Assembly (NCBI RefSeq): GCF_030733845.1
Contig: NZ_CP132311.1
Coordinates: forward strand, 2,235,501 to 2,299,500
Source of the DNA: Shinella zoogloeoides
Lineage (GTDB): Bacteria; Pseudomonadota; Alphaproteobacteria; Rhizobiales; Rhizobiaceae
Direction: 5' to 3'
DNA: 64,000 nucleotides
Below, in pieces: positions 41,592 through 49,500 of this stretch. Position 1 is the stretch's first letter. The number at the start of each line of letters is the position of its first letter. The notes below the pieces were generated by a model. The model had not been told where the DNA came from, searched no databases, and saw only the letters and a list, made by a program, of their open reading frames with translations. Made by a program: the position numbers and the translations under genes.

Positions 41592-41666
41592 TCATCGCAG
41601 TCCGAGGAAGGACAGGATGACGAGCACGATTACGACCAGGCCGACGATGTAGATGATGCGGTTCAT
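41592..41666 (-). CDS. 24-residue single-helix membrane peptide
   Basis: MNRIIYIVGLVVIVLVILSF then LGLR: one hydrophobic helix with short charged ends. AAGGAGGA lies seven bases before the ATG at 41666, strong support for translation. Peptides of this kind are common in Rhizobiales next to stress genes. A GGAAC-N16-CATT promoter-like sequence (41715-41691, minus strand) precedes it. Function unknown. Confidence 0.7.
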   Translation of the reverse strand: MNRIIYIVGLVVIVLVILSFLGLR

Positions 41667-41690
41667 GATGGTCCTCCTTGATGAGTGTGC

Positions 41691-41715
41691 AATGCTCAAA
41701 ACCGAAAGTTGTTCC
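41691..41715 (-). promoter_or_regulatory. EcfG-like promoter GGAAC-N16-CATT for the membrane peptide
   Basis: GGAAC at 41715-41711 and CATT at 41694-41691 on the minus strand. The -10 differs from the usual CGTT by one base, as it does ahead of the genes at 42710 and 55154. Confidence 0.45.
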
Positions 41716-41736
41716 AAATCGAAAAGGCACGAGCGC

Positions 41737-41762
41737 GGAACAACGGCCTCCCCGGCCCCGTT
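41737..41762 (+). promoter_or_regulatory. EcfG-type promoter GGAAC-N17-CGTT
   Basis: Exact match to the alphaproteobacterial general-stress consensus, 23 bases upstream of the gene at 41786. Divergent from the site at 41691. Confidence 0.65.
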
Positions 41763-41785
41763 GAAGCGCGACAGGAGGAACAGCG

Positions 41786-41971
41786 ATGGCGATTGAGAAC
41801 GCACCGACAAAAGACGGCAAGGAAGGCGCCCGGGGATTGCACAAGGCCGCGCGGGCCGAGGAAAAGAAGGTCGAAGCCGAAAAGGGCTCGGAACTCGCCA
41901 AAGGCGCGGACCGCTTCGAGGAGCGGTCAAGAAGTTCGGACGGCAAGAGCGCGGAAGAGAAGCAGCGCTAG
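41786..41971 (+). CDS. Small charged protein, unknown function
   Basis: 61 residues, almost entirely Lys, Glu, Ala, Arg and Ser (RGLHKAARAEEKKVEAEKGS), with no hydrophobic core; likely helical or disordered. GGAGGA stands eight bases before the ATG, and a consensus EcfG promoter lies ahead. A terminator follows at 41981. Probably a stress-induced protein of the general-stress regulon. Confidence 0.65.
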   Translation: MAIENAPTKDGKEGARGLHKAARAEEKKVEAEKGSELAKGADRFEERSRSSDGKSAEEKQR

Positions 41972-41980
41972 TCCGGGCAA

Positions 41981-42009
41981 AAGCCGCCTCTCCGAAAGAG
42001 GGGCGGCTT
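41981..42009. terminator. Intrinsic terminator between converging genes
   Basis: AAGCCGCC and GGCGGCTT flank an inner TCTC/GAG pairing with a GAA-type loop. Serves the charged-protein gene and, in reverse, the CsbD gene. Confidence 0.7.
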
Positions 42010-42027
42010 ACATTTTAACGCTGAATA

Positions 42028-42231
42028 CTACCAGTTCTGGCGACCATACCAGTCGTCGATATCCTTCCTGGCACGGTCCTTCTCATAGCCGTAGCGCTCC
42101 TGGATCTTGCCTTCGAGCTGGTCGCGCTTGCCGTCGATGACGTCGAGATCGTCGTCAGTGAGCTTGCCCCACTGTTCCTTGATCTTGCCCTTCACCTGCT
42201 TCCAGTTACCTTCAACCCGGTTCCAATCCAT
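42028..42231 (-). CDS. CsbD-family stress protein
   Basis: 67 residues: MDWNRVEGNWKQVKGKIKEQ, WGKLTDDDLDVIDGKRDQLE and GKIQERYGYEKDRARKDIDD are the three CsbD elements in order. GGAG stands ahead of the ATG at 42231. Members of this family are general-stress proteins of unknown mechanism; the promoter-like GGATC-N16-CGTT upstream agrees with that. Confidence 0.9.
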   Translation of the reverse strand: MDWNRVEGNWKQVKGKIKEQWGKLTDDDLDVIDGKRDQLEGKIQERYGYEKDRARKDIDDWYGRQNW

Positions 42232-42267
42232 TGTCGTCTCCTTTTGTAGGGTAGTGATGGGAAAGGG

Positions 42268-42292
42268 AACGCGCGGGGCAAGTTTTTGATCC
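42268..42292 (-). promoter_or_regulatory. EcfG-like promoter GGATC-N16-CGTT for csbD
   Basis: GGATC at 42292-42288 and CGTT at 42271-42268 on the minus strand, one base off the -35 consensus, 36 bases ahead of the CsbD start. Confidence 0.4.
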
Positions 42293-42345
42293 CGGATACA
42301 TTCACCGGCCGCTGCGGCGGTGTTGACGACACCTCTTGGATTGCG

Positions 42346-42367
42346 TCGCAATATCTCTATATTGCGA
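42346..42367. promoter_or_regulatory. Perfect 9-bp inverted repeat TCGCAATAT-CTCT-ATATTGCGA
   Basis: Lies 20 bases upstream of the small HTH gene start. Its symmetry and position suit an operator for that protein, i.e. autoregulation. Confidence 0.6.
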
Positions 42368-42387
42368 TGCAGCAACAGGAGATACGC

Positions 42388-42570
42388 ATGACAATCGATG
42401 TGAAAAATCCGATCGCAGACCTCCGCAAGTCCAAGGGCTACACGCTGGAGCAACTTTCCGTCATATCCGGCCTTACGGAACTCGAAATCACCAAGCTCGA
42501 GAACGGCGAACTGGTCGACCCGGCAAAGCTCGCCCGGTTGATGAGCGCTTGCGGCGCCAGGCAGGCCTGA
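42388..42570 (+). CDS. Small HTH (XRE-type) DNA-binding protein
   Basis: 60 residues from the ATG at 42388 with AGGAG seven bases upstream. It is little more than a helix-turn-helix: IADLRKSKGYTLEQLSVISGLTELEITKLENGELVDP, with the Cro/CI spacing. A perfect inverted repeat lies in its promoter. May act as a tiny local repressor of itself and the divergent csbD gene. Confidence 0.75.
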   Translation: MTIDVKNPIADLRKSKGYTLEQLSVISGLTELEITKLENGELVDPAKLARLMSACGARQA

Positions 42571-42650
42571 CGGCTGCGCGGTCGTAACTGCGGCCAGCGC
42601 CCATCGGATTGACGGTGGCAAGGTGCTGCCCCCCGTGCCCTTCGGGTCGC

Positions 42651-42675
42651 GGAACAATACCGTCCGCTCTTCATT
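42651..42675 (+). promoter_or_regulatory. EcfG-like promoter GGAAC-N16-CATT
   Basis: GGAAC at 42651 and CATT at 42672, 35 bases before the DUF892 start. Confidence 0.5.
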
Positions 42676-42709
42676 TGTTTCCCGCCAATCTGGAAACGAG
42701 GAGAGCCCA

Positions 42710-43204
42710 ATGAAAACCCTATCTGATATTTTCGAGCATACCCTCCAGGACGTCTACTATGCCGAGAACGCCATCACGAAGGCGTTACCTAAGGTCGCGA
42801 AGGCAGCCAAGAGCGCTGAGCTGAAAAAAGCGGCCGAAGACCACCTCGCCGAGACGAAGCAGCAGATCAAGATGCTCGAGCAGGTGTTCAAGTCGATCGG
42901 CAAGAAGGCGTCCGGCGAAAAGTGCGACGCGATCGAAGGCCTGATCAAGGAAGCCGACGGGCTCATGAAAGAAGCCGAAGGCACCGCGCTCGACGCCGGC
43001 CTTCTGGCTGCCTGCCAGGCGGTGGAACACTATGAAATCGCCCGCTACGGCTCGCTGCGCGAATGGGCCAAGGATCTCGGCCACGACGAGGCCCACAAGC
43101 TTCTGAGCGAGATCCTGGACCAGGAGAAGGCGACGAACAACAAGCTGACGAACCTTGCCGTGACATCCATCAACAAGACGACGGCCGCCAAGAAGGCTGC
43201 GTGA
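42710..43204 (+). CDS. DUF892 (YciE/YciF-like) ferritin-fold protein
   Basis: 164 residues from the ATG at 42710, with GAGGAGAG upstream. It starts MKTLSDIFEHTLQDVYYAEN, the DUF892 signature, and the helices carry Glu and His residues in ferritin-like positions (DHLAETKQQ, AVEHYEIARYGSLREWA, ILDQEKATNNKL). Ends in a basic AAKKAA tail. These di-iron four-helix proteins are stress-induced; an EcfG-like promoter and a strong terminator flank this copy. Confidence 0.88.
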   Translation: MKTLSDIFEHTLQDVYYAENAITKALPKVAKAAKSAELKKAAEDHLAETKQQIKMLEQVFKSIGKKASGEKCDAIEGLIKEADGLMKEAEGTALDAGLLAACQAVEHYEIARYGSLREWAKDLGHDEAHKLLSEILDQEKATNNKLTNLAVTSINKTTAAKKAA

Positions 43205-43224
43205 TCGCGACGGACCGAACACCG

Positions 43225-43248
43225 GCCGGCCATTCGTGGCCGGCTTTT
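43225..43248 (+). terminator. Intrinsic terminator after DUF892 gene
   Basis: GCCGGCCA-TTCG-TGGCCGGC, an 8-bp perfect stem on a TTCG loop, followed by TTTTCTTTG. Confidence 0.85.
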
Positions 43249-43346
43249 CTTTGCGCCGTGGAACCATCGACCGCAGACGGCATCGCATCGGGGAACTTCC
43301 GGCGGACCTGCGCCTTCCTCAGTCTATGATCTGGAAGGAGCAAACC

Positions 43347-43856
43347 ATGAAGATCATTTCCATGGCGATCCTCGCAGGAAGCCTGACGCTGATGCACGCA
43401 CCCCAATCGGCCGCCGGGGAGGAGCAGTTCCTGGACTCCCTTGAAGGCCAATACGAGGGCAAGGGACAGGTGCGGCTCAGGACTAACCGCGGCCCGATAA
43501 ACGTAACATGCTCCTTCCGCTCGACCGCGACGGCGAACTCGCTATCGCTGGATGGCCGGTGCAGAGGCCTCGTCGTGGTCTCCCGCTCCGTGGGCGCCAA
43601 GCTGACGCACAACGGCAACTCCTACAAGGGCTCCTATATCGGCGCGGGCTCCGGACCGGCGACCCTCGCGGGCAAAAGGCAGGGTGATGCGCTCCACCTG
43701 ACCATCAACTGGGCCAAGGAAGTCAACGGCGACCGCCGCGCTCAGCTTTCCGTGGCGAAGGCCGGCGCCAGCGGCCTCACATTGACCACCACGGACAAGG
43801 ACCCCGCTTCCGGAAAGCCCGTGGTGACGAGCAAAATCGTCCTGCAGCGCCAATAG
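43347..43856 (+). CDS. Secreted protein of unknown function
   Basis: 169 residues from the ATG at 43347 (AAGGAG upstream). Signal peptide MKIISMAILAGSLTLMHAPQ cleaved near SAA-GEE. The mature part is beta-rich, with repeated short strands (GQYEGKGQVRLRTNRGP; GSYIGAGSGPATLAGKRQGD; GLTLTTTDKDP) reminiscent of lipocalin-like or avidin-like barrels, and two Cys (TCSF, RCRG) that could form a disulfide. No family recognised. GGAAC-N16-CCTT at 43292 is a weak stress promoter candidate. Confidence 0.7.
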   Translation: MKIISMAILAGSLTLMHAPQSAAGEEQFLDSLEGQYEGKGQVRLRTNRGPINVTCSFRSTATANSLSLDGRCRGLVVVSRSVGAKLTHNGNSYKGSYIGAGSGPATLAGKRQGDALHLTINWAKEVNGDRRAQLSVAKAGASGLTLTTTDKDPASGKPVVTSKIVLQRQ

Positions 43857-43873
43857 CCAGGACAACGCCGAAT

Positions 43874-44179
43874 TCACGCGCCGAGGAAATCCGCCATTTC
43901 GACATTGTAGAATGTCTTGGTGCGCGGCCCGGCGAGGATCGGGTCGATCCGGCGCACGCATTCCTGATAGTGCGCGGTCTTGCGGTGCTCTTCCAGCGCC
44001 TCGGGCGATTTGAAGACCTCGTAGATCACGAACTTGTGCGCGTCTTCCGGATCGCGCAGCACGTCGAAGCGCAGGTTGCCCGGCTCGTGGCGCGTGCCCT
44101 CGTAGTTGATGCGGAATGCCTCCAGAAATTCGGCGGCATGGCCCTGCTTGACGTTGATGCTGACCATCTGGATGAGCAT
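43874..44179 (-). CDS. lsrG: AI-2 processing enzyme LsrG-like (antibiotic-biosynthesis-monooxygenase fold)
   Basis: 101 residues of the ABM fold: MLIQMVSINVKQGHAAEFLE, FRINYEGTRHEPGNLRFDVL, FVIYEVFKSPEALEEHRKT and HYQECVRRIDPILAGPRTKTF. Length and sequence fit LsrG, which acts on phospho-AI-2 inside the cell. Third gene after lsrR and lsrK, 38 bases beyond the lsrK stop. ABM proteins are diverse, so context carries much of the call. Confidence 0.8.
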   Translation of the reverse strand: MLIQMVSINVKQGHAAEFLEAFRINYEGTRHEPGNLRFDVLRDPEDAHKFVIYEVFKSPEALEEHRKTAHYQECVRRIDPILAGPRTKTFYNVEMADFLGA

Positions 44180-44217
44180 GTCTTGATCCCTGCTATGGTT
44201 GATTCACGAATGAAAAA

Positions 44218-45780
44218 TTAGAGGCCCGGTGCCTTCCACATGGCCGTGGTGACGCCCTCGTCTACGAGCTGGCGTTGCAGCGCATAGGCTCGCGCCCACC
44301 GCTCGCCGGCCTCGTCATAGATGGCCTTGTGCGAAAAGTTCGGCTCGAAGCGCCGGTCCCAGCGCACCCAACCCTCGGCCGCCTCGACGAAATCGCGGCG
44401 AAAGCCGATGCCGATGGCGGCGCAGGCCGCGCAGCCGAGCGCGGTCGCTTCCTTGACGACGGGCGTGACGACCGGAAGGCCCGTCGCATCGGACAGGATC
44501 TGCGACCAGTGGGCGGATTTCGACGCGCCGGCGGCGAAGACGATCTTGTCCGGCGTCTTGCCGGAGAGCTTGAAGATGGCCGAAAGGTTGCGGGCCGCGA
44601 CGATGGCCGCATTCTCCTGCAGCGCGCGGAAAATCGCCGCCTTGCCGGATTTCTCCGGATCGATGGACAAGTTCAGCAGCGACGGGGCGGCGTGATACCA
44701 GTTGCCGTAGTGCATGACGTCGGAGAAGACCGGGATGATGCCGTAGGCGCCGACGGGCACGCTCGCCGCCTTTTCTTCCAGCAGCCTGTAGGCATCGCCG
44801 CCCGGTCCGGCTGCCGCCACCTCTTCCGCGCCAAAACTGTCGCGGAACCAGCGCATGACGATGCCGACGAAGAAGCTTATCGCCTCGGCCTGGTTGAGGC
44901 CGGTGACGACATGCGGATTGATGCGCAGGTCCATCGACGGATCGGAGACATCCGGGCCGACATTGACCACCTGCTGCCAGAAGGTGCCGCCAAGCACCGC
45001 GCAGTCGCCCTCGTTGACGACGCCGATCGCCGCCGCACCGCTCTGGCAGTCACCGCCGCCCATGACGACGGGCGTGCCGGCGGCAAGGCTGGTCTCGTCC
45101 GATGCCTTCTCGGTGACGCGGCCGATGACCGTTCCGGGCTCGACGCTTTCAGGGAAGATGTCGTCGCGCATGCCGGCTCTCGCCATCGCCTCGGGCAGCC
45201 AGTCGCGTTTCGTCAGGCTGTAGAGGCCGGTCGTGCCGGCATTGGAAGGATCGCTGGCGATGACGCCGGAAAGGCGCGCCAGAACCCAGTCGGACAGCAT
45301 GCTGATCCTGTCGATACGCGCATAGACGTCCGGCAGATTGCGCTTCAGCCAGAGGAGGCGCGGCAGGGCGCCAAGCGCGAAGGTCTGGCCAGTCTCGGCA
45401 TAGAGATCGCGTTCCAGATCGGGGAAATCACGCTTCAGGTCGCGCACCTCGCTGACGGCGCGGCTGTCGACATTGGCGCAGGCCCAGATTTCCCGGCCGC
45501 TACGATCATAGGCGACGAAGGCCTCGCGCATGCTGGTGGCGCTGACGGCACGGATATCGGCGGCCGTGATTCCGGCTTCGGATATCGCCTGCCGGATGGC
45601 GCGCGACAGCAGCGACCAGTTGCCCTCGACGTCGAAATCCATCGAACCCGGAAAGCGCGGATCGGCCTTGTGCCACCATTCGTGCTGCGCGCTGGCGATC
45701 TGATTGCCGTTCTCGTCGAAGATCACGGCACGGCCGCTGCCGGTGCCGGCATCGACGGCCAGCAGATAGGAAGTCGTCAT
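44218..45780 (-). CDS. lsrK: Autoinducer-2 kinase LsrK
   Basis: 520-residue FGGY carbohydrate kinase. It is nearly collinear with enterobacterial LsrK: YLLAVDAGTGSGRAVIFDENG, IWACANVDSRA, DPSNAGTTGLY, AVLGGTFWQQVVNVGP, NPHVVTGLNQAEAISFFVG, WYHAAPSLLNLSIDPEKSGK and a C-terminal TTAMWKAPGL. It phosphorylates imported AI-2, which traps it in the cell and creates the inducer of LsrR. The start at 45780 lies five bases after the lsrR stop. Confidence 0.92.
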   Translation of the reverse strand: MTTSYLLAVDAGTGSGRAVIFDENGNQIASAQHEWWHKADPRFPGSMDFDVEGNWSLLSRAIRQAISEAGITAADIRAVSATSMREAFVAYDRSGREIWACANVDSRAVSEVRDLKRDFPDLERDLYAETGQTFALGALPRLLWLKRNLPDVYARIDRISMLSDWVLARLSGVIASDPSNAGTTGLYSLTKRDWLPEAMARAGMRDDIFPESVEPGTVIGRVTEKASDETSLAAGTPVVMGGGDCQSGAAAIGVVNEGDCAVLGGTFWQQVVNVGPDVSDPSMDLRINPHVVTGLNQAEAISFFVGIVMRWFRDSFGAEEVAAAGPGGDAYRLLEEKAASVPVGAYGIIPVFSDVMHYGNWYHAAPSLLNLSIDPEKSGKAAIFRALQENAAIVAARNLSAIFKLSGKTPDKIVFAAGASKSAHWSQILSDATGLPVVTPVVKEATALGCAACAAIGIGFRRDFVEAAEGWVRWDRRFEPNFSHKAIYDEAGERWARAYALQRQLVDEGVTTAMWKAPGL

Positions 45781-45785
45781 GGGAT

Positions 45786-46733
45786 TCAGTCCTTGATCTC
45801 GATGAGGCCGGCTGCCGTCGTCTCGTCGGTGATGAGGATGCCGACGAATTTTCCGCGCAGCGCCGCGTGGATGGCTCCGACCTTGTGAATGCCGCCCGCC
45901 GCCGCCACGACCTTTTCCGCGCGCGACAGCGCCGCGAGCTTCACGCCGATCACCCGGTCGTGCAGCGGCAGGTCGAGCGGTTCGCCGCGTTCGTTGTAGA
46001 ACTGGCAGAGGATATCGCCGACCGCGCCCTTGCGGCGCAGCGGCTCCACTTCGTCGGGACTGACATAGCCGGAGCGCACGACGGTGGAGGCGGCGGAAAG
46101 CTCGCCGATGCCGACGAGCTGGTAGGTGGCGTTGAGCGCCATGTCGAGGAGGTTGGCGACGGCCGGCTCGGAGGAGAGGTTGCGTGCCACGTCCGGGTCT
46201 CGCACGACGAGCGGCGCGGGCACCAGATGCACGCCGCTGCCCCAATTGGCCGTGCGCATGCCGTCGACATAAGTGCCGACGCCGCCGGTGAGGCTGACGA
46301 GGCCGATATTGCGCTCGTTGGCGAGATGGCCGAGCCGCTGGATGGTGTTCGAGACGGTGGCGCCCCAGCCGACCGCGAGAAGGTCGTCGGTCTGCAGCCG
46401 CTGCATGAGGAACTGCGCGGCCGCCTGCCCTAGCCGGTCGCTCGGGTCCTGATCGGGAAGCTGCGGCACGACATAGGCCTCGAGCAGCCCGTAGCGCTCC
46501 TTGATCTGCCGCTCCAGCGCAAGGCAGCCCTGGTAGCGCGAATTGATGCGCACCTGGATGATCCCCGAGCGCCGGCCGCTTTCCAGCAGGCGCGAGACCT
46601 TGATGCGCGACATGTTGAGCTTTTCGCCTATCTCGTTCTGCGTCAGCCCGTCGTTGTAGTAATACCAGGCGATGCGGGTGAGGATCTCCTCGTCCGTATC
46701 GGCGTAGCTCCATTCCCCGTTATCCGACGCCAT
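45786..46733 (-). CDS. lsrR: LsrR-type transcriptional repressor (SorC/DeoR family)
   Basis: 315 residues from the ATG at 46733. N-terminal HTH: EEILTRIAWYYYNDGLTQNE then IGEKLNMSRIKVSRLLESGR (about 15-55). C-terminal sugar-phosphate sensor of the SorC fold: LLAVGWGATVSNTIQRLGHL, SLTGGVGTYVDGMRTANWGS and AAAGGIHKVGAIHAALRGKF. By family, it represses the lsr operons until phospho-AI-2 binds. Divergent from lsrA; candidate operators lie between. Confidence 0.88.
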   Translation of the reverse strand: MASDNGEWSYADTDEEILTRIAWYYYNDGLTQNEIGEKLNMSRIKVSRLLESGRRSGIIQVRINSRYQGCLALERQIKERYGLLEAYVVPQLPDQDPSDRLGQAAAQFLMQRLQTDDLLAVGWGATVSNTIQRLGHLANERNIGLVSLTGGVGTYVDGMRTANWGSGVHLVPAPLVVRDPDVARNLSSEPAVANLLDMALNATYQLVGIGELSAASTVVRSGYVSPDEVEPLRRKGAVGDILCQFYNERGEPLDLPLHDRVIGVKLAALSRAEKVVAAAGGIHKVGAIHAALRGKFVGILITDETTAAGLIEIKD

Positions 46734-46786
46734 GCAAGCGGCCCTTTCGGTCAATTTCTGATCATTTGAATAACAAAAAAACTTTT

Positions 46787-46802
46787 GATACGTCAACGTA
46801 TC
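46787..46802. promoter_or_regulatory. Palindrome GATACG-TCAA-CGTATC, candidate LsrR operator
   Basis: A 6-bp perfect inverted repeat 54 bases upstream of the lsrR start, in the 225-bp AT-rich region between lsrR and lsrA. LsrR binding there is inference. Confidence 0.45.
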
Positions 46803-46929
46803 CGTGCGGCAAAAAATTCTTTGCCATCGCAATTCCTTGATTTCGGCCGATAATTCATATTTTGCAGCGCAATATTGACCTTGCGCGGCGTGTCTGCGTG
46901 ATTTGAGCATATTGACGACCCTGCATCAC

Positions 46930-46939
46930 TGTGATCACA
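46930..46939. promoter_or_regulatory. Palindrome TGTGATCACA upstream of lsrA
   Basis: A 10-bp perfect palindrome 20 bases ahead of the lsrA start. Resembles a CRP/FNR-type core half-site pair, but the centre is too short for CRP; it could be a second LsrR contact. Confidence 0.35.
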
Positions 46940-46958
46940 TGATTGACAAGAATTACAT

Positions 46959-48476
46959 ATGAACAGGTGCAGAATGACGGATAGCCCGGCGACCGGGAGG
47001 GTCGCGAAGCTGACGGACATCTGGAAGTCCTACGGCGCCGTTCCGGTGCTGAAGGGCGTCTCGCTCGCCTTGCAGGCCGGAGAGGTGCATGCGCTTCTCG
47101 GCGGTAACGGCGCCGGCAAGTCGAGCCTCATGAAGATCATGTCGGGCATCATCCCGGCCAATTCCGGCGCGATCGAGATCAACGGCCGGGCGCTTGCCCA
47201 TGCCTCGCCAGCCCATGCCCAGGAGCTCGGCCTCTACCTCGTGCCGCAGGAAGCCCATATCCTGCCCAACCAGAGCGTCCTCGAAAACATCTGCCTCGGC
47301 CTTGCCGCCTCGCCCAAGGCGCTGCGCCCGCGTGTCGAGCAGCTGGTCACCGAGCTCTCCGTCTCGCTCGACCTCGACGCCCAGGCCGCCGCCCTCGAAA
47401 TCGCCGAGCGGCAGATCGTCGAGATCCTGCGCGGCCTTGTGCGCGATGCGCGCGTGCTGATCCTCGATGAACCCACCTCCGCCCTCACCCCCTTCGAGAC
47501 GAACGCGCTCTTCCAGCGCGTGCGCAAATTGCAGGCGCAGGGCGTCGGCATCTTCTTCATCTCCCACAAGCTGCGCGAGATCCGCGAGATTTGCGGCACG
47601 ATCAGCGTGCTGCGCGACGGCGTGATCGTGCTCTCTGGCCCGCTCGACAGCTACAGCGACGCCGAGATCATCGACGCGATGAGCCGCGTGCAGATCACGG
47701 AGACCTCCGGCAAGGATCGCACTGGCCGCAAGGTCTCGCAGATCGGCCAGCCGCGTCTCAGCGTGCTCGGCCTCAGCGGCGAGGGTTTCCGCAATATCAG
47801 TCTCGACGTCCGGGCCGGCGAGATTCTCGGCCTTGCCGGCGTCGTCGGCGCGGGGCGTACGGAATTCGCCGAAACGCTCTTCGGCCTGCGCCCTCAGACG
47901 GCGGGCAGCGTCATCTTCGACGGGGCGGAACTGAAGAAGCGTTCGCCGCGCATCTGCATCGATCGCGGCCTCGTCTACCTGCCGGAAGACCGCCAGCAGC
48001 ACGGCCTATTCCTCGAAGCGCCGCTCTTCTGGAACGTCTCGTCCTATCTCGTGCACCGCCTGCCCTTCTTCCTGCGCCCCGGCGCGGAACGGAAGGCCTT
48101 CGACGAATTCCGCTCCAGCATGGGCATCAAGTGCACCGGCCCCGGCCAGGAGGCGCGCGGCCTTTCGGGCGGCAACCAGCAGAAGGTGCTGCTGGCTAAA
48201 TGCCTGTCGGCCCGGCCGAAGGTGCTGATCCTCGACGAGCCGACGCGCGGCGTCGACGTCGCGGCCCGCAACGACATCTACGACCTCATCCGCAAGCTCG
48301 CTGCCGAGGGCGTCGCCATCGTCCTCATCTCCTCGGATTTCGACGAGATCGAACAGCTCGCCGACCGCGTCGAGGTCATGGCCTTCGGCCAGTCCGGCGG
48401 GGAACTGACGGACGACATCTCGGTGGACGCCATCGCCCGCCTTGCCTTCGGCGCCGCGGAGGCCCGCCATGCTTGA
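46959..48476 (+). CDS. lsrA: AI-2 ABC transporter ATPase LsrA
   Basis: 505 residues from the ATG at 46959; an ATG at 46974 (MTDSPATG) has a slightly better ribosome site. Two ATPase halves: first with Walker A GGNGAGKSSL, Walker B RVLILDEPTSALTP; second with GVVGAGRTEF, signature GLSGGNQQKVLLAKCLSARP and KVLILDEPTRGVDV. Collinear with LsrA/RbsA proteins. Its end overlaps lsrC by eight bases. Confidence 0.9.
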   Translation: MNRCRMTDSPATGRVAKLTDIWKSYGAVPVLKGVSLALQAGEVHALLGGNGAGKSSLMKIMSGIIPANSGAIEINGRALAHASPAHAQELGLYLVPQEAHILPNQSVLENICLGLAASPKALRPRVEQLVTELSVSLDLDAQAAALEIAERQIVEILRGLVRDARVLILDEPTSALTPFETNALFQRVRKLQAQGVGIFFISHKLREIREICGTISVLRDGVIVLSGPLDSYSDAEIIDAMSRVQITETSGKDRTGRKVSQIGQPRLSVLGLSGEGFRNISLDVRAGEILGLAGVVGAGRTEFAETLFGLRPQTAGSVIFDGAELKKRSPRICIDRGLVYLPEDRQQHGLFLEAPLFWNVSSYLVHRLPFFLRPGAERKAFDEFRSSMGIKCTGPGQEARGLSGGNQQKVLLAKCLSARPKVLILDEPTRGVDVAARNDIYDLIRKLAAEGVAIVLISSDFDEIEQLADRVEVMAFGQSGGELTDDISVDAIARLAFGAAEARHA

Positions 48477-49500
48477 CCTCTTCGCGCGCAACCGCGTCGC
48501 AACGCTCATCGCCGTCCTCGTCGTCGCCTATGCCGCCATCGGCGCGGCCGCGCCCGGCTATCTCTCCGGCGCGACGGCCTCGGTCGTCGTCTCCAACAGC
48601 CTCGTGCTGATGCTGATCTCGCTCGGCACGATGATCGTCATCCTGACGCGCAACATCGACGTTTCCAGCGGCTCGGTGCTCGGCCTCAGCGCCGCCGTGC
48701 TCGGCCTCTCGCTCAATGCCGGCCTCGGCCTGCCGCTCGCCATCGCCTTCTGCCTCATGACGGGGGCCGCCGCCGGCGCCTTCAATGGGCTGATGGTCGC
48801 CTATCTCGGCATTCCCTCCATCGTCGCCACGCTCGGCACGCTCGGCCTCTACCGCGGCATCATGCTCGTCCTGACCGGCGGGCGCTGGATCGAGGACCTG
48901 CCGCAGGGCCTGAAGGGGTTAGCCGGCAATCTCGGCCTCGGCTTCTCCGCGCTCACCGTCGTCGTGCTCGTTCTCGTCGTCCTCGCCTGGCTGGTGCTGC
49001 GCAGGACACGCTTCGGCCGCTATTTCTACGCCGTCGGCGACAACCGGGCCGCCGCGCACCATCTCGGCGTGCCGGTGAGGCGCGTGCAGTTCACCGCCTT
49101 CGTCGCGACGGGCCTTTGCGCCGCGCTCGCCGGCCTCGTCTTCGCCGCGCAGATCGGCTTCATCCCCAACCAGGCCGGCAACGGCATCGAGCTGAAGGCC
49201 ATCGCCGTCAACGTGCTCGGCGGGGTGAGCCTGCTCGGCGGTACCGGCTCGGTCGCGGGCGTCTTTTCCGCCGTCATCTTCATCACCTCGATCGACAGCG
49301 CGCTCGTCTTCCTGAAAATCCCCGCCTACTGGAACGACTTCATCGCCGGCGCGATCCTGCTCTCGGTGCTGCTGCTCGACGGGCGCATCCGCCAGATCAT
49401 CGACCGCCGCATCCGCGCCCGCCGCTATGCCGTGCACGAGCGCGGCCCCATCCAATCCGCTGAAACGACAACGGCGCGCACCGTGGAGGCCGGCCGATGA
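48469..49500 (+). CDS. lsrC: AI-2 ABC transporter permease LsrC
   Basis: 343 residues from the ATG at 48469, six bases after GGAGG and inside the lsrA end. RbsC-type permease with about ten helices ([60 protein letters not shown]). Polar C-terminal tail of about 35 residues. Its stop overlaps the lsrD ATG (ATGA). Confidence 0.9.
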   Translation: MLDLFARNRVATLIAVLVVAYAAIGAAAPGYLSGATASVVVSNSLVLMLISLGTMIVILTRNIDVSSGSVLGLSAAVLGLSLNAGLGLPLAIAFCLMTGAAAGAFNGLMVAYLGIPSIVATLGTLGLYRGIMLVLTGGRWIEDLPQGLKGLAGNLGLGFSALTVVVLVLVVLAWLVLRRTRFGRYFYAVGDNRAAAHHLGVPVRRVQFTAFVATGLCAALAGLVFAAQIGFIPNQAGNGIELKAIAVNVLGGVSLLGGTGSVAGVFSAVIFITSIDSALVFLKIPAYWNDFIAGAILLSVLLLDGRIRQIIDRRIRARRYAVHERGPIQSAETTTARTVEAGR

